This document shows positions 28,401-37,899 of a stretch of 64,000 nucleotides of DNA, one piece after another. The position numbers and the translations under genes were made by a program. The notes beneath the pieces are model-generated. The model did not search any database. It was given only the letters and a program-made list of their open reading frames with translations, and was not told the DNA's origin. Every line of letters begins with the position of its first letter. Position 1 is the first letter of the stretch. Source of the DNA: Sarcocystis neurona (Eukaryota; Apicomplexa; Conoidasida; Eucoccidiorida; Sarcocystidae); the NCBI GenBank assembly GCA_000727475.1, contig KL647289.1:2498798-2562797 (forward strand). Reading direction: 5' to 3'.

Positions 28401-31400
28401 GTGTGCCGGTATCCATGGGACCTCTTTGCACGTATAGACGTGTCTGCCTCTGCGTGCTCCTCTGCTTGCATCAATAGATATATATTTGTACACATCTATA
28501 CACAGGAACGTGATTGCAAGCACGTGTAGGTGCGGATATCTAGATGCACACGCATACGTTCGCCCACAGCCCCGTTGATATAAGGGACTGGAATTCTGTC
28601 AATATACAGAGACAGACCTACGCACGCTCATTTGTACAGTTACGTATACAATCACGTCTATATGTACATACATACTCGTAAGTCTACAGCGGTGTACGAG
28701 AAAACAGCTAGACAACGGCTCTCAGACGCACACTCACTCGCTCACTCATGCACGTATGTACATTTGTGTAATATTCCTGCACACACGTGCACCTAAAAGT
28801 GGGCGCATGCTCGTGGGGAGGGGGAGGGGGGGGCGGGCGCAGTCAGACGACAGTTATCCGGGTCCTGCGATGCGCTGCAGGCTAATAAGACTTCACGTTT
28901 GCTATATATGCATGCGGCCAAGATAAGATGGGTCCGCTCCTTCAAAGCGGAGCTTCTGTCGCCTATCGATACGTTCTTCTTTTTTGTAGAACGTAGCAAA
29001 GACGCGAAGGGGCATAGACAGATAGAGAGAGGATGGAAAGTACCTAAGTAGATCTACCTAGGCGTGTGTATGTCTATACAGGCGTGCACGCATGCCGGCG
29101 TACACCTTTTAAGGCGTAATGTTTACACAGATGAATCTGGGAAGTGAGAAGCAGTGATGGAAGAATTTCGTCGTAAGGGATCGGCTGCGTCGACTGGGGT
29201 ACCGCAAAATGGAACCCTCTAATGTCCTGGCTTCAAAAGTGTGCACACACGGATGTACAAGCTACAGGCACTTACCTGAAGAATCCGCCAGGCGGAAAAG
29301 AAATGCTCCACCCATTCCTTCATTGCAGGCAGACGGATTCCAGATGCTTTGGTGTTCCGTAAAACTTGTATTTTTAATCTAAACTCCTCCGCCAAAAGAT
29401 CTGCTGGCGTTGGTTCTTCTGCTGCGGTGCTTCGCTGGCCTTTCTTCACAGACAAGCGGGCAGCGCTCAAGCAGGGCGAGGGTTCTTCTGCGTGCTCCAG
29501 CGTCACAACCTTCCGCGGCTCTCTTCCCTCTTCCCAAGAAGTCCTTAGCGTCTCGTGCCGCGGCGTCTGGTGCTGCTGCGCCTGCTGACGTTGTTGCTGT
29601 GTCGCGGGAGCCGAAGCCGAGTCAGCAGGTAGCGCGTGCTCGGCTAGGCGACGGCTGACCCGTGTCAGGTCCCTCAAGTGCACTGAAGCTTCAGAGCACT
29701 TCTTTCGCTCGACTACGGCGCTCGCGTCTTCCTCGTCCGGCTGCTCCCTTTCCCCTTCTGGCCACTGCTCCTGCTTCCGTTGCTGCCCTCGCTGGCGACT
29801 ACTGCCGCTGGTGGGGGACAGAGGCAGCACACTGAGAAGGTCAGCCCTCGCTCGCTGCTGCGCCTTGGCAACTCGGGACAGCTGACGCTTTTCACCGAGC
29901 TGCTGCTGCAGGGCTCGAAGGTGCGCCTGCACCGAAGAAGTAACACACATGTCTAGTGACGTGGGCAACTGCAGCACCCCCACACACGGAGAGACATAAG
30001 CGCCGGCAGAAGAGACTCTTCCAAGCAGCCACAGAGATTGAGTAGACCCCTTTTCCTGCCGTTCTTCGCAGCCGTCTTGTTCGCGTGTATTCATTTTCAG
30101 TAAGTGATGAGAAACAACGCCCGCAGCCTGCCCGCAGGCGCACGCACATGCAGACTATCCGGGACGACTCTTAGTATGTTCGTTCGAAATGCAGGTCCGA
30201 ATGCCAGCGCTACGTAACGATACAAGGCAGATCTTGAAGAACGCCTTTTATACTGGTGCGCCCAGAGTTGTACCCCAGTGTATGACGCATGAACTCGCAC
30301 ACACGCAAATGTTCACCTACACGTACACACGTGCATGCAGTCACACGTCGGTTTAAGCAGTCACGGGCATGTAGACAAGAGAGAGGCAAGCCCAGCTTGC
30401 AACAGCAAAGAGACAAAAGAGGCGAAGAGGAAAGAAAAGAACGAATTGCTGCTGCAGCTCGAGCGAGACAGGAGACCGAACTCAGGCAACATGTGCGAAG
30501 GAGCCGGCCGGCAAAGTACGCCACGGAGTGCAGACACAGACACACACACACGCGTACACAGAGTGTACGTAGACCCGAAAAAGTCTGCTGTATGCACGAA
30601 GGCTTACCTACGCCCACGTAGGCACATCCCAGCGAGATTTTCAAGTGTGTGGACAGAGACACACGCACCACGTAGAAAGAAGACACGTAGAACAGGAAGG
30701 CTCGGCTGGACACGCAGAAGCAATGAGACAGACAGATACGCGAATGGATAGGGCCGCAGGCTCGTCGACACACAGCAACAACGACCTAGAGGAGTCGACT
30801 CAGATACAAGATTAACACGTGTACGGCGGAGGCAAAGAAATTCAGCAGCAGGCACAGGATCGCGTATGGGTAAACGGCCACCCATTAGGGTAGCACCCCT
30901 GCCTACGTTTCCAGGTCTACTGTACGCGTATGTGGACAGACACGGAGAACAGACAAGTCGGCCCGATGTGCGTATAAAGAAACGAATACAGATAATGAGA
31001 GACGCCAGTGTGCAGGATCTTTCCTGACGCGAGTGTTCCGCCTCAGAGAACGACTGAAGTCTTTTCACTCGTATTATGTGTATACATACCCACACACACA
31101 CACATACATCCATGCATACATACATACATATATACGTACATACGTACATACATACGCACACACATAGATACATACATACATTACATACATACATATATTA
31201 CATACACACATACATTACATACATACATACATGCAGACATACATACATACATACACGCGCACGTACATACTTTCGTGCATGGAACGATCCGTGTGCGCGT
31301 CGTGTAGATACTGAAACTTAATCCCTCTGCGACACTTTGCATTAAAAGCCCGTGCATGTGTCTCCTCCAAGTTGTGCATATTTTGGCAGAATTGAGTCCC

Positions 31401-34400
31401 ATATACGTGTGTGTAATCGGGTGAGAGCGTCTCAACTACAGATGTACATCTGTGTAGGTGTACTTGTATATGCATGTGTCCTGAGATGCGCGCAGTCTCC
31501 CGCGCGATTCTGTGTCCTTTTTCATTTCTTCACCTGTGCTGCACGTAGGGCGTCGTCTTTCTGGCTGATCGCTTCCTCGAGCTGCTGATTTTGGTGCTGC
31601 AGCTTCTGGAGTTCTGCCTGCTGCTTGATGATCTGTAGGTCTGCGCGTGCGCGCTCTCGCAGCCGCATTTGTTGCACGCGCTCCAGTTCCTGCTTAAGCT
31701 GCTGCCGGTCGTTCCATGTGAAGGACCTTCCGCAGGAGCAGCAGACACTGTCCTCGTCCTCCGGTGCTGCTGCGACTGCTGTCTGGTCTTGTGCTCCACC
31801 AACGTAGGCAGCCGCCGGAGCGGCGCTAGCGCTTCTGCGAGCAGCAGCAACAGCATCGGGAGACCCACGCGCTGAGGCAGGAGAAGAGAAAGTGGAGCCC
31901 TCTGGTGCTGCAGAACAGTCCCGTCCTCGACGATCCCAACGGCTTCTACATCTGATATGCTGTTCTTGTAGTCGCTTCCTCCCTCCTCCTGCTTCTGCAG
32001 CGGATGCAACTCTCCTTCCGAAACGCTGAAACACTGGGAAGGGGCTACTACGCTGCTGCTGCTGCTGCAACAGCAACAAGCGTATAACTGCGTCCAGAGC
32101 AGCATTGACGTCCTCTGTGCGATGCTGAAGGTCGTTGAGCAAGCTTCTACAGGCTGGAGTCAGCTGCGTGCAGTCCCGCGGGGAGAAGCCAGCAGCAGCG
32201 CCAGCCGGAGAAAAGAGAGGAAGAAACGCTGCTCCGCCGCCTAGGCTGCCGTTGCTCTTATCCGTGCTCAGCCGCTCCGGCGCTGCGGTGCTCCCTGACC
32301 CTGCGTCGCTCAGCTGCACACGACGCGGAGGCAGCAGGAGCAGAAAAAAGAAAACACTACATATAAAGGACCATAAGGCACACGTATGCAGGTAGCAGGG
32401 ACACCCTTCTCATCTTTCGTCTTGTGAGTATCACCGCGTCGGACAGTGCAAGCATACACGTGTACACAAATCCACGAAAAAGGCGCCCGAGATCTCTCTG
32501 CACGTTGTGGAAATGTACGGACGCAAGAGGCGTTGTTCCACAAAACGGACAGAGCTTAACCCCCCTCTCTCTTAGTATAAGGACGCTGCTAAGAGGCAAA
32601 GGATTAACACCAACATGGCCGCGTTTATGCCTTTACATACATATATACGTATGCGCGCATCTCACGTGCCAGCGCGTTTTTACTGGTGTGCGTCCTTCCT
32701 GAAGGAAAGAGAACAGACAAGGGGGCTTGTCTGTTCTGGAGTGGTCGCCTGTGATTCGCATGCAGAAAAGGTGACGCAGATGTATGTTACAGAGTAGTGC
32801 TGCGGTCGGTGATGGTCAAGAAGGGGTTAACTCCTGAACGTGAGGGCAGAAGGGTTTTGGCGTGCAGGGGGCGAAGGTACTCAAGAAGAGGCAGCACCAG
32901 CGGCGCGAGCAGCCGAAGCAGCCTTCACGGTAGCAGGGGCCGCCACAGAAACAGGATAGAAAGGGATGCGTGTGTGGCGACAGCTAAGCCAAGCAAGAGA
33001 TAATTACGGACAAGCAGAAAGAAGAAATGAGGCAAAGATTTCCAGAAACATACGTGCACATATATGCATGTGGAGGCGCGTGCATGGACGGATCGTTTGG
33101 CCTCCTGTCAACGCAGCCGGTTTGTCTTCTTGGAACAAAAGATTTGCACGCGTGTGGACTCCGATACGCAGTAGGTCGACTCGGACACTTATATACGGAG
33201 CGTATACACATATGTGTACATGTATATATATATATATATATTTAAATACTCGTACATGTGTGTGACTGGGGACACAGATGTACACATGCACACATACTTG
33301 AGATGTAAAGTCTAGACGTTCCCATAAGCTTATTCGACATGCACGCACACCTATCCTATATGCTCAGCGTGTCCACACAAGTGTACTAGATACATCCACG
33401 CACATCGATATATATACATATATATATATATGTACACATATATACTCACATATCCGTAGTGCAAAAAGCGGACGCACGCGCTGATGTTCGCATGCATATA
33501 CATCCATTTGCAAAGGTGTGTACAGAAACTGGGCGGGTGGAGACGGCCGCTCACGCAGGTGCTTCTTCCTGTGCAAGGCAGTGGCAGCCCGGAAAACAGT
33601 CTCCACGAGCACAAGCGAGCGGCACTTACGAGTGGGACGTCTGACACGTCCGATTACCCCGTACATATACTTGCACTTACGTATATGTTTACTTTGAAGT
33701 GGAAGTGGGACAAAAGACGCAACAAGACGCGTAGCATATGTATACGTATATATATCTATATATATATACGTATGTGTGTATGGACAGAAAGAGAGAGAGG
33801 GGGAAGACAAGCGGAGGTATCGGGAAGAAACGGAACACGACGGTACACGTGTATATATATTCACAGAAGTACAAAGAGAGATATAGACCTACGTTCACAT
33901 GTGTAGGCTCAAAACGTCTTCCTCTTCTTGTGGAGAAGAGCCATCTGATACCTCTCTCAAGTCCTGCATGGGCTACTTCATGTCGCTGGTGTGTGACGTG
34001 TATACAGACATGCATGTACAGATGCGGATAAAGTTTTCTCGATATATATATATATGCGTCTTTTCATAAATGGACGGACATACACATACCTATATAAGTA
34101 AACGGACACAGATATATAAATATATAGACACACTTGTGTGCAAGTTTTCAACTAATGGATTCAAGTGGTGAGAAGGGTAGTGTGAGGACATCGTTCTGTG
34201 GCCCACGTTGATCTGAGAAAAAAGGAGGAATGTGTGGACGTGTCCAGAGAATCTGATATAAGTGCGGTTTCACACGAAGTGAAAGAGTCTGGAGAAGACA
34301 GAGAAACCTCCACGCGCAGGACGCACGCACGTACACATTTCCTGTTGCGAAGTAAAAAAGCATTTCCAAGCCGCCCAGGGAGACGGTGTTAGAGCCCCTT

Positions 34401-35074
34401 ACTCAGGTGTGGCGTCCTAAGTGTATAGGCACGACCATACAGATAAACTGGCAAACAGATTTTTGTCGAACAAACATACGCTCCTGGATTTGCAGGTTGG
34501 TAGATAATGCGCAGGAGCTGTAAAATGACAGCTTTATCTGCGGCCTTGGGTCCGCCTGTGTTTGTATGTGTCTGGGTCTACGTATGTGTGTGTGCATATA
34601 TGTGTATGTGGCCACGATGAGGCATCGACACTGCGCAGCGTCCATCCTTCTTTTCTGTGTTCCTTCGCTTCTCCTTGGCTTTTCTCTGCTCGACCTTGAG
34701 CTCCTCTGTGTTCTTCAGTTCGCGGGTGCCTTCTTCTTATCTCTCTTTTTTGGCTGCTTGACTCCGTCCTCTGGATGTTTTCTGCAATTTCAACTCCTCT
34801 GTGTCCTCCTGCCCTCCATTCTTTAATGCCCTGATGTTCGTGTGTCAAGTGTCTGCGTCTTGCTACATCTTCACTTTCTTCGCTATTCCTATTTTGGCTT
34901 GTGTGAGTTTTCTTCTGTGTCTCCCCCGGGCTTCTTCGTTGTCTTGCTTCGTCTCGACCTTACCTCTCCGAGTGCCTCATCAGATTCGGTCTCCGGCTTT
35001 TCCATCGCGACCGCCGTGGGGCTCCATCCACGCGCCGCGGGCCCGCTCCACGCCGCCCCACCACCTGCTTCCAT
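4787..35074 (-). CDS. Giant multi-exon coiled-coil protein (about 3,117 aa)
   Basis: I assembled one gene from 17 exons (5' to 3'): 35074-34964, 32313-31534, 29926-29276, 27582-27439, 26706-26533, 24709-24359, 22274-19918, 18908-18824, 17690-17055, 16609-16295, 14895-14805, 12022-11850, 10634-10318, 9624-9030, 8707-8057, 6878-5058 and 4888-4787. Each junction has a GT donor and AG acceptor, and the phases are compatible throughout; the summed length is 9,354 nt, a multiple of three. The start ATG at 35074 has an in-frame TAA four codons upstream. Coiled-coil blocks (about residues 230-350, 515-780, 1800-2200) alternate with Ala/Ser linkers, one Ser/Arg-rich stretch (about 1100-1500) and a Glu-rich stretch (about 1700). 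There is no signal peptide or membrane segment, so an intracellular scaffold, centrosomal or cytoskeletal role is conceivable, but I do not recognise a family. Weakest points: exon 14 donor, exon 10 acceptor, and possible missed small exons in the longest introns. Confidence 0.7.
5058..6878 (-). CDS. Coiled-coil gene, exon 16 (Ala/Ser-rich)
   Basis: 607 codons open, phase 0/0; acceptor TTTTGGGTAG|GACAGC, donor GAAAAG|GTAAGG. It begins with a Ser run (CAG codons), follows with Ala runs ([11 protein letters not shown]) and stays low-complexity Ala/Ser/Arg/Gly, with one short coil-like stretch ([17 protein letters not shown]). Homopolymer runs of this kind are typical of coccidian proteins. No domain is recognised. 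Confidence 0.65.
7557..7645. repeat. TA tract and CCGCAGGTATGC direct repeat
   Basis: Within the intron 6879-8056. A (TA)n run is followed by two copies of CCGCAGGTATGC about 48 bp apart, separated by another TA-rich stretch. No function inferred. Confidence 0.6.
8057..8707 (-). CDS. Coiled-coil gene, exon 15
   Basis: 217 codons, phase 0/0; acceptor CATACACAG|GAAGAA, donor GCAGAT|GTAACC. Highly charged and largely disordered: an acidic start (EEEDEDG), Arg/Ser-rich middle, one short ordered-looking piece ([17 protein letters not shown]) and an Asp/Glu/Arg-rich end. Its plus-strand complement stays open too, but is Ser/Leu-rich and has no splice context. Confidence 0.65.
9030..9624 (-). CDS. 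Coiled-coil gene, exon 14
   Basis: Acceptor TTTTTCTTCAG|ATTTCG (phase 2). It encodes a strong coil ([20 protein letters not shown]), then an Ala/Glu-rich segment ([20 protein letters not shown]). The donor is uncertain: AAGG|GTAGCA at 9030 and TGTCAG|GTGACT near 9315 are both phase 0 and both compatible with exon 15. I keep the longer version because the Ala/Glu segment still looks coding. Confidence 0.65.
10318..10634 (-). CDS. Coiled-coil gene, exon 13
   Basis: 317 nt, phase 0 in and phase 2 out; acceptor TTTTTGCGCCAG|CGGCTG, donor CTAGC|GTAGGC, which splits an Ala codon completed by the first base of exon 14. Long Gln/Glu/Ala coil ([20 protein letters not shown]). A 451-codon plus-strand frame across this region is only antisense and intronic repeat. 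Confidence 0.8.
10905..11172. repeat. ACATAC-type microsatellite, then (CT)n(TA)n
   Basis: Intronic simple repeat between exons 12 and 13 of the coiled-coil gene. It starts as degenerate TACA/CATA tetranucleotide repeats and ends in a pure CT run followed by a TA run. Its translation gives spurious His/Tyr/Ile/Thr frames on both strands. Confidence 0.85.
11850..12022 (-). CDS. Coiled-coil gene, exon 12
   Basis: 173 nt, phase 1 in and phase 0 out; acceptor TGTGCCAG|AGAAAG, donor AAGCAG|GTAGGG. Coiled coil throughout ([20 protein letters not shown]). The in-phase joins on both sides make this exon secure despite its isolation among microsatellites. Confidence 0.8.
12310..12482. repeat. Imperfect ACT trinucleotide tract
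   Basis: Degenerate (ACT/ACC/GCT)n in the intron upstream of exon 12. It stays open on the plus strand as a Thr/Asn/Ser-rich frame, which I regard as repeat-driven, because it lies inside an intron and has no splice context. Confidence 0.6.
14597..14624. repeat. (GT)14 microsatellite
   Basis: Uninterrupted GT dinucleotide run inside the intron downstream of exon 11. Confidence 0.9.
14805..14895 (-). CDS. Coiled-coil gene, exon 11
   Basis: 91 nt, phase 0 in and phase 1 out; acceptor GTGCTCTGCAG|GAAGTC, donor GCGCAG|GTGCAG. It encodes [20 protein letters not shown], a clean heptad pattern that continues into exon 12. Both flanking introns contain (GT)n tracts. Confidence 0.75.
15010..15032. 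repeat. (GT)n microsatellite
   Basis: Short GT run in the intron upstream of exon 11. It sits in a locally duplicated context: the sequence around 14980-15070 (CCTTAAAGG, GT run, GAGAGCGTGT, CTTCGTATGTGTG) is echoed at about 15105-15185. Confidence 0.8.
16295..16609 (-). CDS. Coiled-coil gene, exon 10
   Basis: 105 codons; donor GAGCTG|GTATGA in phase 0. The acceptor region reads TTTACAGAG|GCAGCG: the second AG (exon start 16609) keeps the frame with exon 9, while the first AG (start 16611) would shift it by two bases and require an unseen small exon. After an Ala-rich start the protein is non-repetitive ([20 protein letters not shown]) and then coiled ([17 protein letters not shown]). Confidence 0.7.
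17055..17690 (-). CDS. Coiled-coil gene, exon 9 (Gln/Glu-rich)
   Basis: 212 codons, phase 0/0; acceptor GTGTACAG|AAAACT, donor GTGGAG|GTAAGC. It begins with a coil ([17 protein letters not shown]), continues in a Gln-rich stretch and ends in a Glu/Asp run ([13 protein letters not shown]). An alternative donor (CACAAG|GTGGAG) six bases earlier keeps the frame. Confidence 0.65.
18824..18908 (-). CDS. Coiled-coil gene, exon 8
   Basis: 85 nt, entering in phase 2 and leaving in phase 0. The acceptor is excellent (TTTTTTTCCCTGCAG|CGTCTC) and the donor is TCTGAG|GTATCT. Joined to exon 7 it completes a Ser codon and reads [16 protein letters not shown] into exon 9. It is too short to identify by itself; the call rests on splice sites and phase. 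Confidence 0.6.
19918..22274 (-). CDS. Coiled-coil gene, exon 7 (Ser/Arg-rich)
   Basis: The largest exon, about 786 codons open without a stop; acceptor GTGACCAG|CTGGGC (phase 0), donor CCGCAG|GTGAAC (phase 2). It starts with a coil ([20 protein letters not shown]), then an Ala-rich linker and a compact helical segment ([18 protein letters not shown]) that looks folded. The last 400 residues are Ser/Arg/Gly-rich with many SR and RS pairs and Ser runs. SR-type stretches elsewhere mark RNA-processing factors or phosphorylated disordered linkers; no RRM is present, so I infer only a disordered linker. Long plus-strand frames here (for example 20481-21128) are its shadow. Confidence 0.75.
22447..22486. 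repeat. (AC)n microsatellite
   Basis: About 20 AC units with one G interruption, in the intron upstream of exon 7. Confidence 0.9.
24359..24709 (-). CDS. Coiled-coil gene, exon 6
   Basis: 117 codons, phase 0/0; acceptor GGATGCAG|GCAACT after a T/G-rich tract, donor GAAAAG|GTAACT. Long Gln/Glu/Ala coil with a repeated pattern ([20 protein letters not shown]). An alternative acceptor, GCGCAG|TCGACG at 24687, would change phase and break the match to exon 5. Confidence 0.75.
24971..25145. repeat. AT-rich minisatellite, unit about 55-59 bp
   Basis: Three degenerate units begin at 24971, 25026 and 25085. Each starts ATG-A-CGC-A-GCA-ATG followed by TA-rich filler. It lies in the intron upstream of exon 6 and has no coding potential. 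Confidence 0.6.
26533..26706 (-). CDS. Coiled-coil gene, exon 5
   Basis: 58 codons, phase 0/0; acceptor TTCCAG|ACCCCT (an alternative CCAG|GTTTTC nine bases upstream is also in frame), donor TTGTTG|GTGAGA. Continuous coiled coil ([20 protein letters not shown] and onward). The upstream intron is the ACATACATACG-rich tract at 26761-26975. Confidence 0.8.
26761..26975. repeat. ACATACATACG-type microsatellite
   Basis: Over 200 bp of degenerate (TACA/TACG/CATA)n immediately upstream of exon 5. It is the longest simple repeat of the window and produces the His-Thr-Tyr-Ile frames seen on both strands. Confidence 0.9.
27439..27582 (-). CDS. Coiled-coil gene, exon 4
   Basis: 48 codons, phase 0/0; acceptor TGTTCAG|GCCCGA, donor AAGCAG|GTAAGC. 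The sequence is charged and heptad-like ([17 protein letters not shown]) and continues the segment from exon 3. The short length and complete lack of low complexity make it one of the clearest exons. Confidence 0.8.
29276..29926 (-). CDS. Coiled-coil gene, exon 3
   Basis: 217 codons, phase 0/0; acceptor GGTGCAG|GCGCAC, donor CTTCAG|GTAAGT. It opens with a coil ([15 protein letters not shown]), passes through a Ser/Gln/Arg-rich linker and ends in a non-repetitive, probably folded segment ([15 protein letters not shown]) that is the most promising stretch for a homology search in this half of the protein. Confidence 0.75.
31080..31262. repeat. ACATAC-type microsatellite
   Basis: Degenerate (CATA)n tract in the intron between exons 2 and 3, of the same type as those at 10.9 and 26.8 kb. 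Confidence 0.85.
31534..32313 (-). CDS. Coiled-coil gene, exon 2
   Basis: 260 codons, phase 0 at both ends. The acceptor is a pyrimidine-rich tract ending TGTGCAG|CTGAGC, and the donor is CACAG|GTGAAG. The first two thirds are Ser/Ala-rich with a Gln run; a short Cys motif (CCSCGRSF) precedes a heptad-rich coil starting [12 protein letters not shown] and continuing to the exon end. The Cys motif has only three cysteines and is too short to call a zinc finger. Confidence 0.7.
34640..34900 (-). repeat. Purine-rich degenerate repeat in intron 1
   Basis: On the minus strand a motif like GGACACAGAGGAGTTGAA recurs with changes (around 34890, 34780, 34710 and 34660). One frame reads [17 protein letters not shown], preceded by the related [11 protein letters not shown], with a single TAA between. 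It could be a decayed coiled-coil exon or a purine-rich minisatellite; the gene model does not need it. Confidence 0.45.
34964..35074 (-). CDS. Coiled-coil gene, exon 1 (start)
   Basis: 37 codons beginning [17 protein letters not shown] and ending DEALGE. An in-frame TAA lies four codons upstream of the ATG, which favours this start; a second ATG follows 23 codons later (MEKPETES). The donor is GGAGAG|GTAAGG in phase 0, which fits the phase-0 acceptor at 32313. Gly/Ala-rich then acidic; probably disordered. A start further upstream through another 5' exon cannot be excluded. Confidence 0.55.
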
Positions 35075-35399
35075 CACTGTGTCTTAACGCCCTCTGCTGC
35101 TGCCGAAATGATACATAAATATATCGACAATACACACGTACAAATATCCACCTACGGTACGCGAATATATATATATATACATATACATATATGTATATAT
35201 ATACACACGTGAATTCAGTGTAACAATCACATACGTATGCATCTATTCGAGTGTTGAGGTCGACACTCACATATATTTATAAATGTGTAGTGGCTTAGGT
35301 TGACGAAAATATTTAGACGAACACGTACGTGTACCTATATTAGACTGGTCGTAATAGGCATCCACGGCTAAATAGTCGACACGAGATGAAAAATGCTGG

Positions 35400-36150
35400 G
35401 ATTCTCCATCTGCAGATGAATAGCTAATGCTACTGGCGTGTAGAGGACGGACTGGCGTTGGTGCGACGCCTGCGCCCCCCGTCTCCCCCTGGTGCCCGTG
35501 TAACCGCCGAGTTTTCCGCTGTTCGACGTCCTTATTGCAACACTCGCTTTGTGTCGATATTCCTTGGTCCTGAAGTTCTGCCGGATTGTCTTCTGCCTCC
35601 GCTGCGCTGTTGCCGGTGGGCTGCGTTACTGCTGCTGTTGCTGCATCCGTTGTTGCTCTCGTTGCTGGGACAGCTCCCTCTCTGCGGTGGTGCTGCGGGT
35701 GCCCTCTCGCCGTTGGTGCCCATTCAGCGCGCCGCTGCAGCAGCAGCCGGTGCAGTTGTTGCGGTCGTTCTTGCGTGTGGCGCTCCTGCGGCTGTTGCTG
35801 CAGGTCCTCCCGCACTCCCGTCGTCTGCCCAGTCTCTGATGGGCGTGAGGTCTGCTGCTTGCTCGTGTGCGCTGTTCTGGTGTTGCTGGTGGTGTGTGAG
35901 TCGGCTGTCTACTCTTGCAATCCTGTGCGTAACGAACAGGCGCAGCAGCAGCAGCAGCATCACTGGCCTGTTACCGCGACGGCTGTCTTCCCGCAAGATT
36001 ACGTGGCTCCCCTCTTTCTGCGAAGAACGTGTACACCAAGACGCAGTGCAAAAAACAGAGGGGCGAAAGGATACCGCTATACATGCAGTAAAGGATAGAC
36101 GTGTATGCGGATGTCCACGCGGACAAGGGAATCTCAGAAATATATGAGCG
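35400..36150 (-). CDS. Possible Gln-rich exon(s), unresolved
   Basis: GC-rich block upstream of the coiled-coil gene's start, open for over 180 codons on the minus strand (Gln/Arg/His-rich: QQLHRLLLQRRAEW) and for 229 codons on the plus strand (Leu/Ala/Cys-rich). Gln-rich minus-strand reading resembles other coding sequence here, and a neighbouring frame reads ERELSQQREQQRMQQ, but I found no splice set that joins them. It may be an exon of a separate minus-strand gene or a decayed one. Strand and boundaries are uncertain. Confidence 0.25.
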
Positions 36151-36199
36151 TGGGTGCCTGTTGAAGGAATGAGGGACAACCCACCACTTCTCACGCAAG

Positions 36200-37450
36200 G
36201 TTTATGTCTTATGAGTCAGGTTGGATTTTGCAGATAGTGGAAGTGCTGAGTATAGAGAATATATACGCATATATGTATATGTGTATGTATATATATATAT
36301 ATGCAAGTTTACACATATGTGTACATGAAGGATCTATTACGTAGAGGATTTACACGTAGAAATACGTAAGTGCACATAGACAAGACCACATATATGTGCA
36401 CGTGAAGCGCCTTCACGTATATGCACGCATGTGTATACTTGGACGGCTGTTGGCTGTTTTCGGTAGTCTGTGTGTCAAGTAGTTACCGAGAAAGTGACGG
36501 GCAACTACAAATTATTATGGGCACTAGAAATGCAAAATTTCAACGCGCGGAGTGTTGTAACCAAGGAAAAGAACGCAGGAAAGGACGCTGCACTTACATA
36601 TCAATCCATCAGTGCACACGCATATGCGTACATATACATATATATATACAAAGACTTGTACGAAAGTATCTGTCTGTATTCGAATTTGCCCGTCAATCCG
36701 TGGGCACATGGAATTTTACATGTCTGCGTTTGCACACGTATACGTACATATAGACGCATACACGTATGCACATACATATATATGTATAGCTGCTGTAGTT
36801 GAGAAGTTAATGTTTGAAAACACTACTGCGGTAAAGGATTCACTACTTCGGAATACACACTTGTAGAGTTACGCAGTACGGTGCATCTTGAAGGGAAAAT
36901 CTAGCACACGTGTGAGGGAGAGATTTCCTATCGAAACAAAGAGTTCCGCTATCGGCACAAAGAGTTTTCCTGTCGACACAAAGGAGTAATCTTCTCTTGT
37001 GAAGAAGAGTTCATTCATTAAGACAGTAAGGATTCAGCCAGGAGGGTCGTGCAGGAGCAGCAAAGTGGCAAGTGCACCATTTTCAAGTATCTTCACGCCC
37101 TAGAGAATACACACTCGGATCGCTAGTCTTGCTTCTTTTACAGAAAGAGTATCTTAGGGGAGAAAACGAAAGCAAGTTATCCTACGCATTCAGACACAAG
37201 GTAGGTTTTTTTGCGAAATCTGGCAGAGAGCCCAGGGCACAAGACGGAGTTAAGACATGTCACACACACGGGCAAAGGAGAAAAGAAAATTGGTACTTTT
37301 AGCGCCCAAGGTACGAGAGCAAGGCCGATTCAAGGCACTGCCAGCAGACGGTGAAGGCAGGGGCGAGAAGACAAGGAAAAAGAACTGATACTACGTTTGG
37401 CACCAGTGGAGTACACGTGATACAAGGTAGGAGGGAGAATACAAGGGAGA
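36200..37450. other. Non-coding stretch
   Basis: TA-rich tracts (for example 36260-36305) and short overlapping frames only. I see no gene here. Confidence 0.5.
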
Positions 37451-37899
37451 GGAGACGGTTTCAATGTTGATATCAAAGAAGAAAACGGAAAGCCGGGGAC
37501 ACGTTAACCGTATGGGTCACCACACGCTAACGGAGGGAGAGGAAAAGTGTGGTAGATCTGAGACAAACAACAGGAACGACATACAAGCGAACATGGAGCG
37601 AAAAGATACACGAAGAAATGTTCATGAGCTCTTCGCAAGAAAGTGACTACCTGAAAAAACGCAGACACGCCACACACGCTGCTCTCCCACCTGTTGATGC
37701 AGCGGTGCTAGTCACACCAGAAGCAGCAGGAACAGCCGCAGCAGCCATATCAGCGAGGGAATCATGCGCAGCAAGACGAGCTAGAAAAACCGAAGACTGT
37801 AGTGTTGATGGAGCACTGGCGAAGCGAAATTTTTAGAATGGTTCTGGTGAACGGCTACCCGGGCTAGCTTGTGTGTTGTCATGCAGCTGTCTTGATTAG

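Noticed and set aside
30289..30621. Plus-strand coil-like frame ([20 protein letters not shown])
   Set aside because: Tempting, but it lies in the intron between exons 2 and 3 on the opposite strand, is purine-rich in two frames and has no splice partners.
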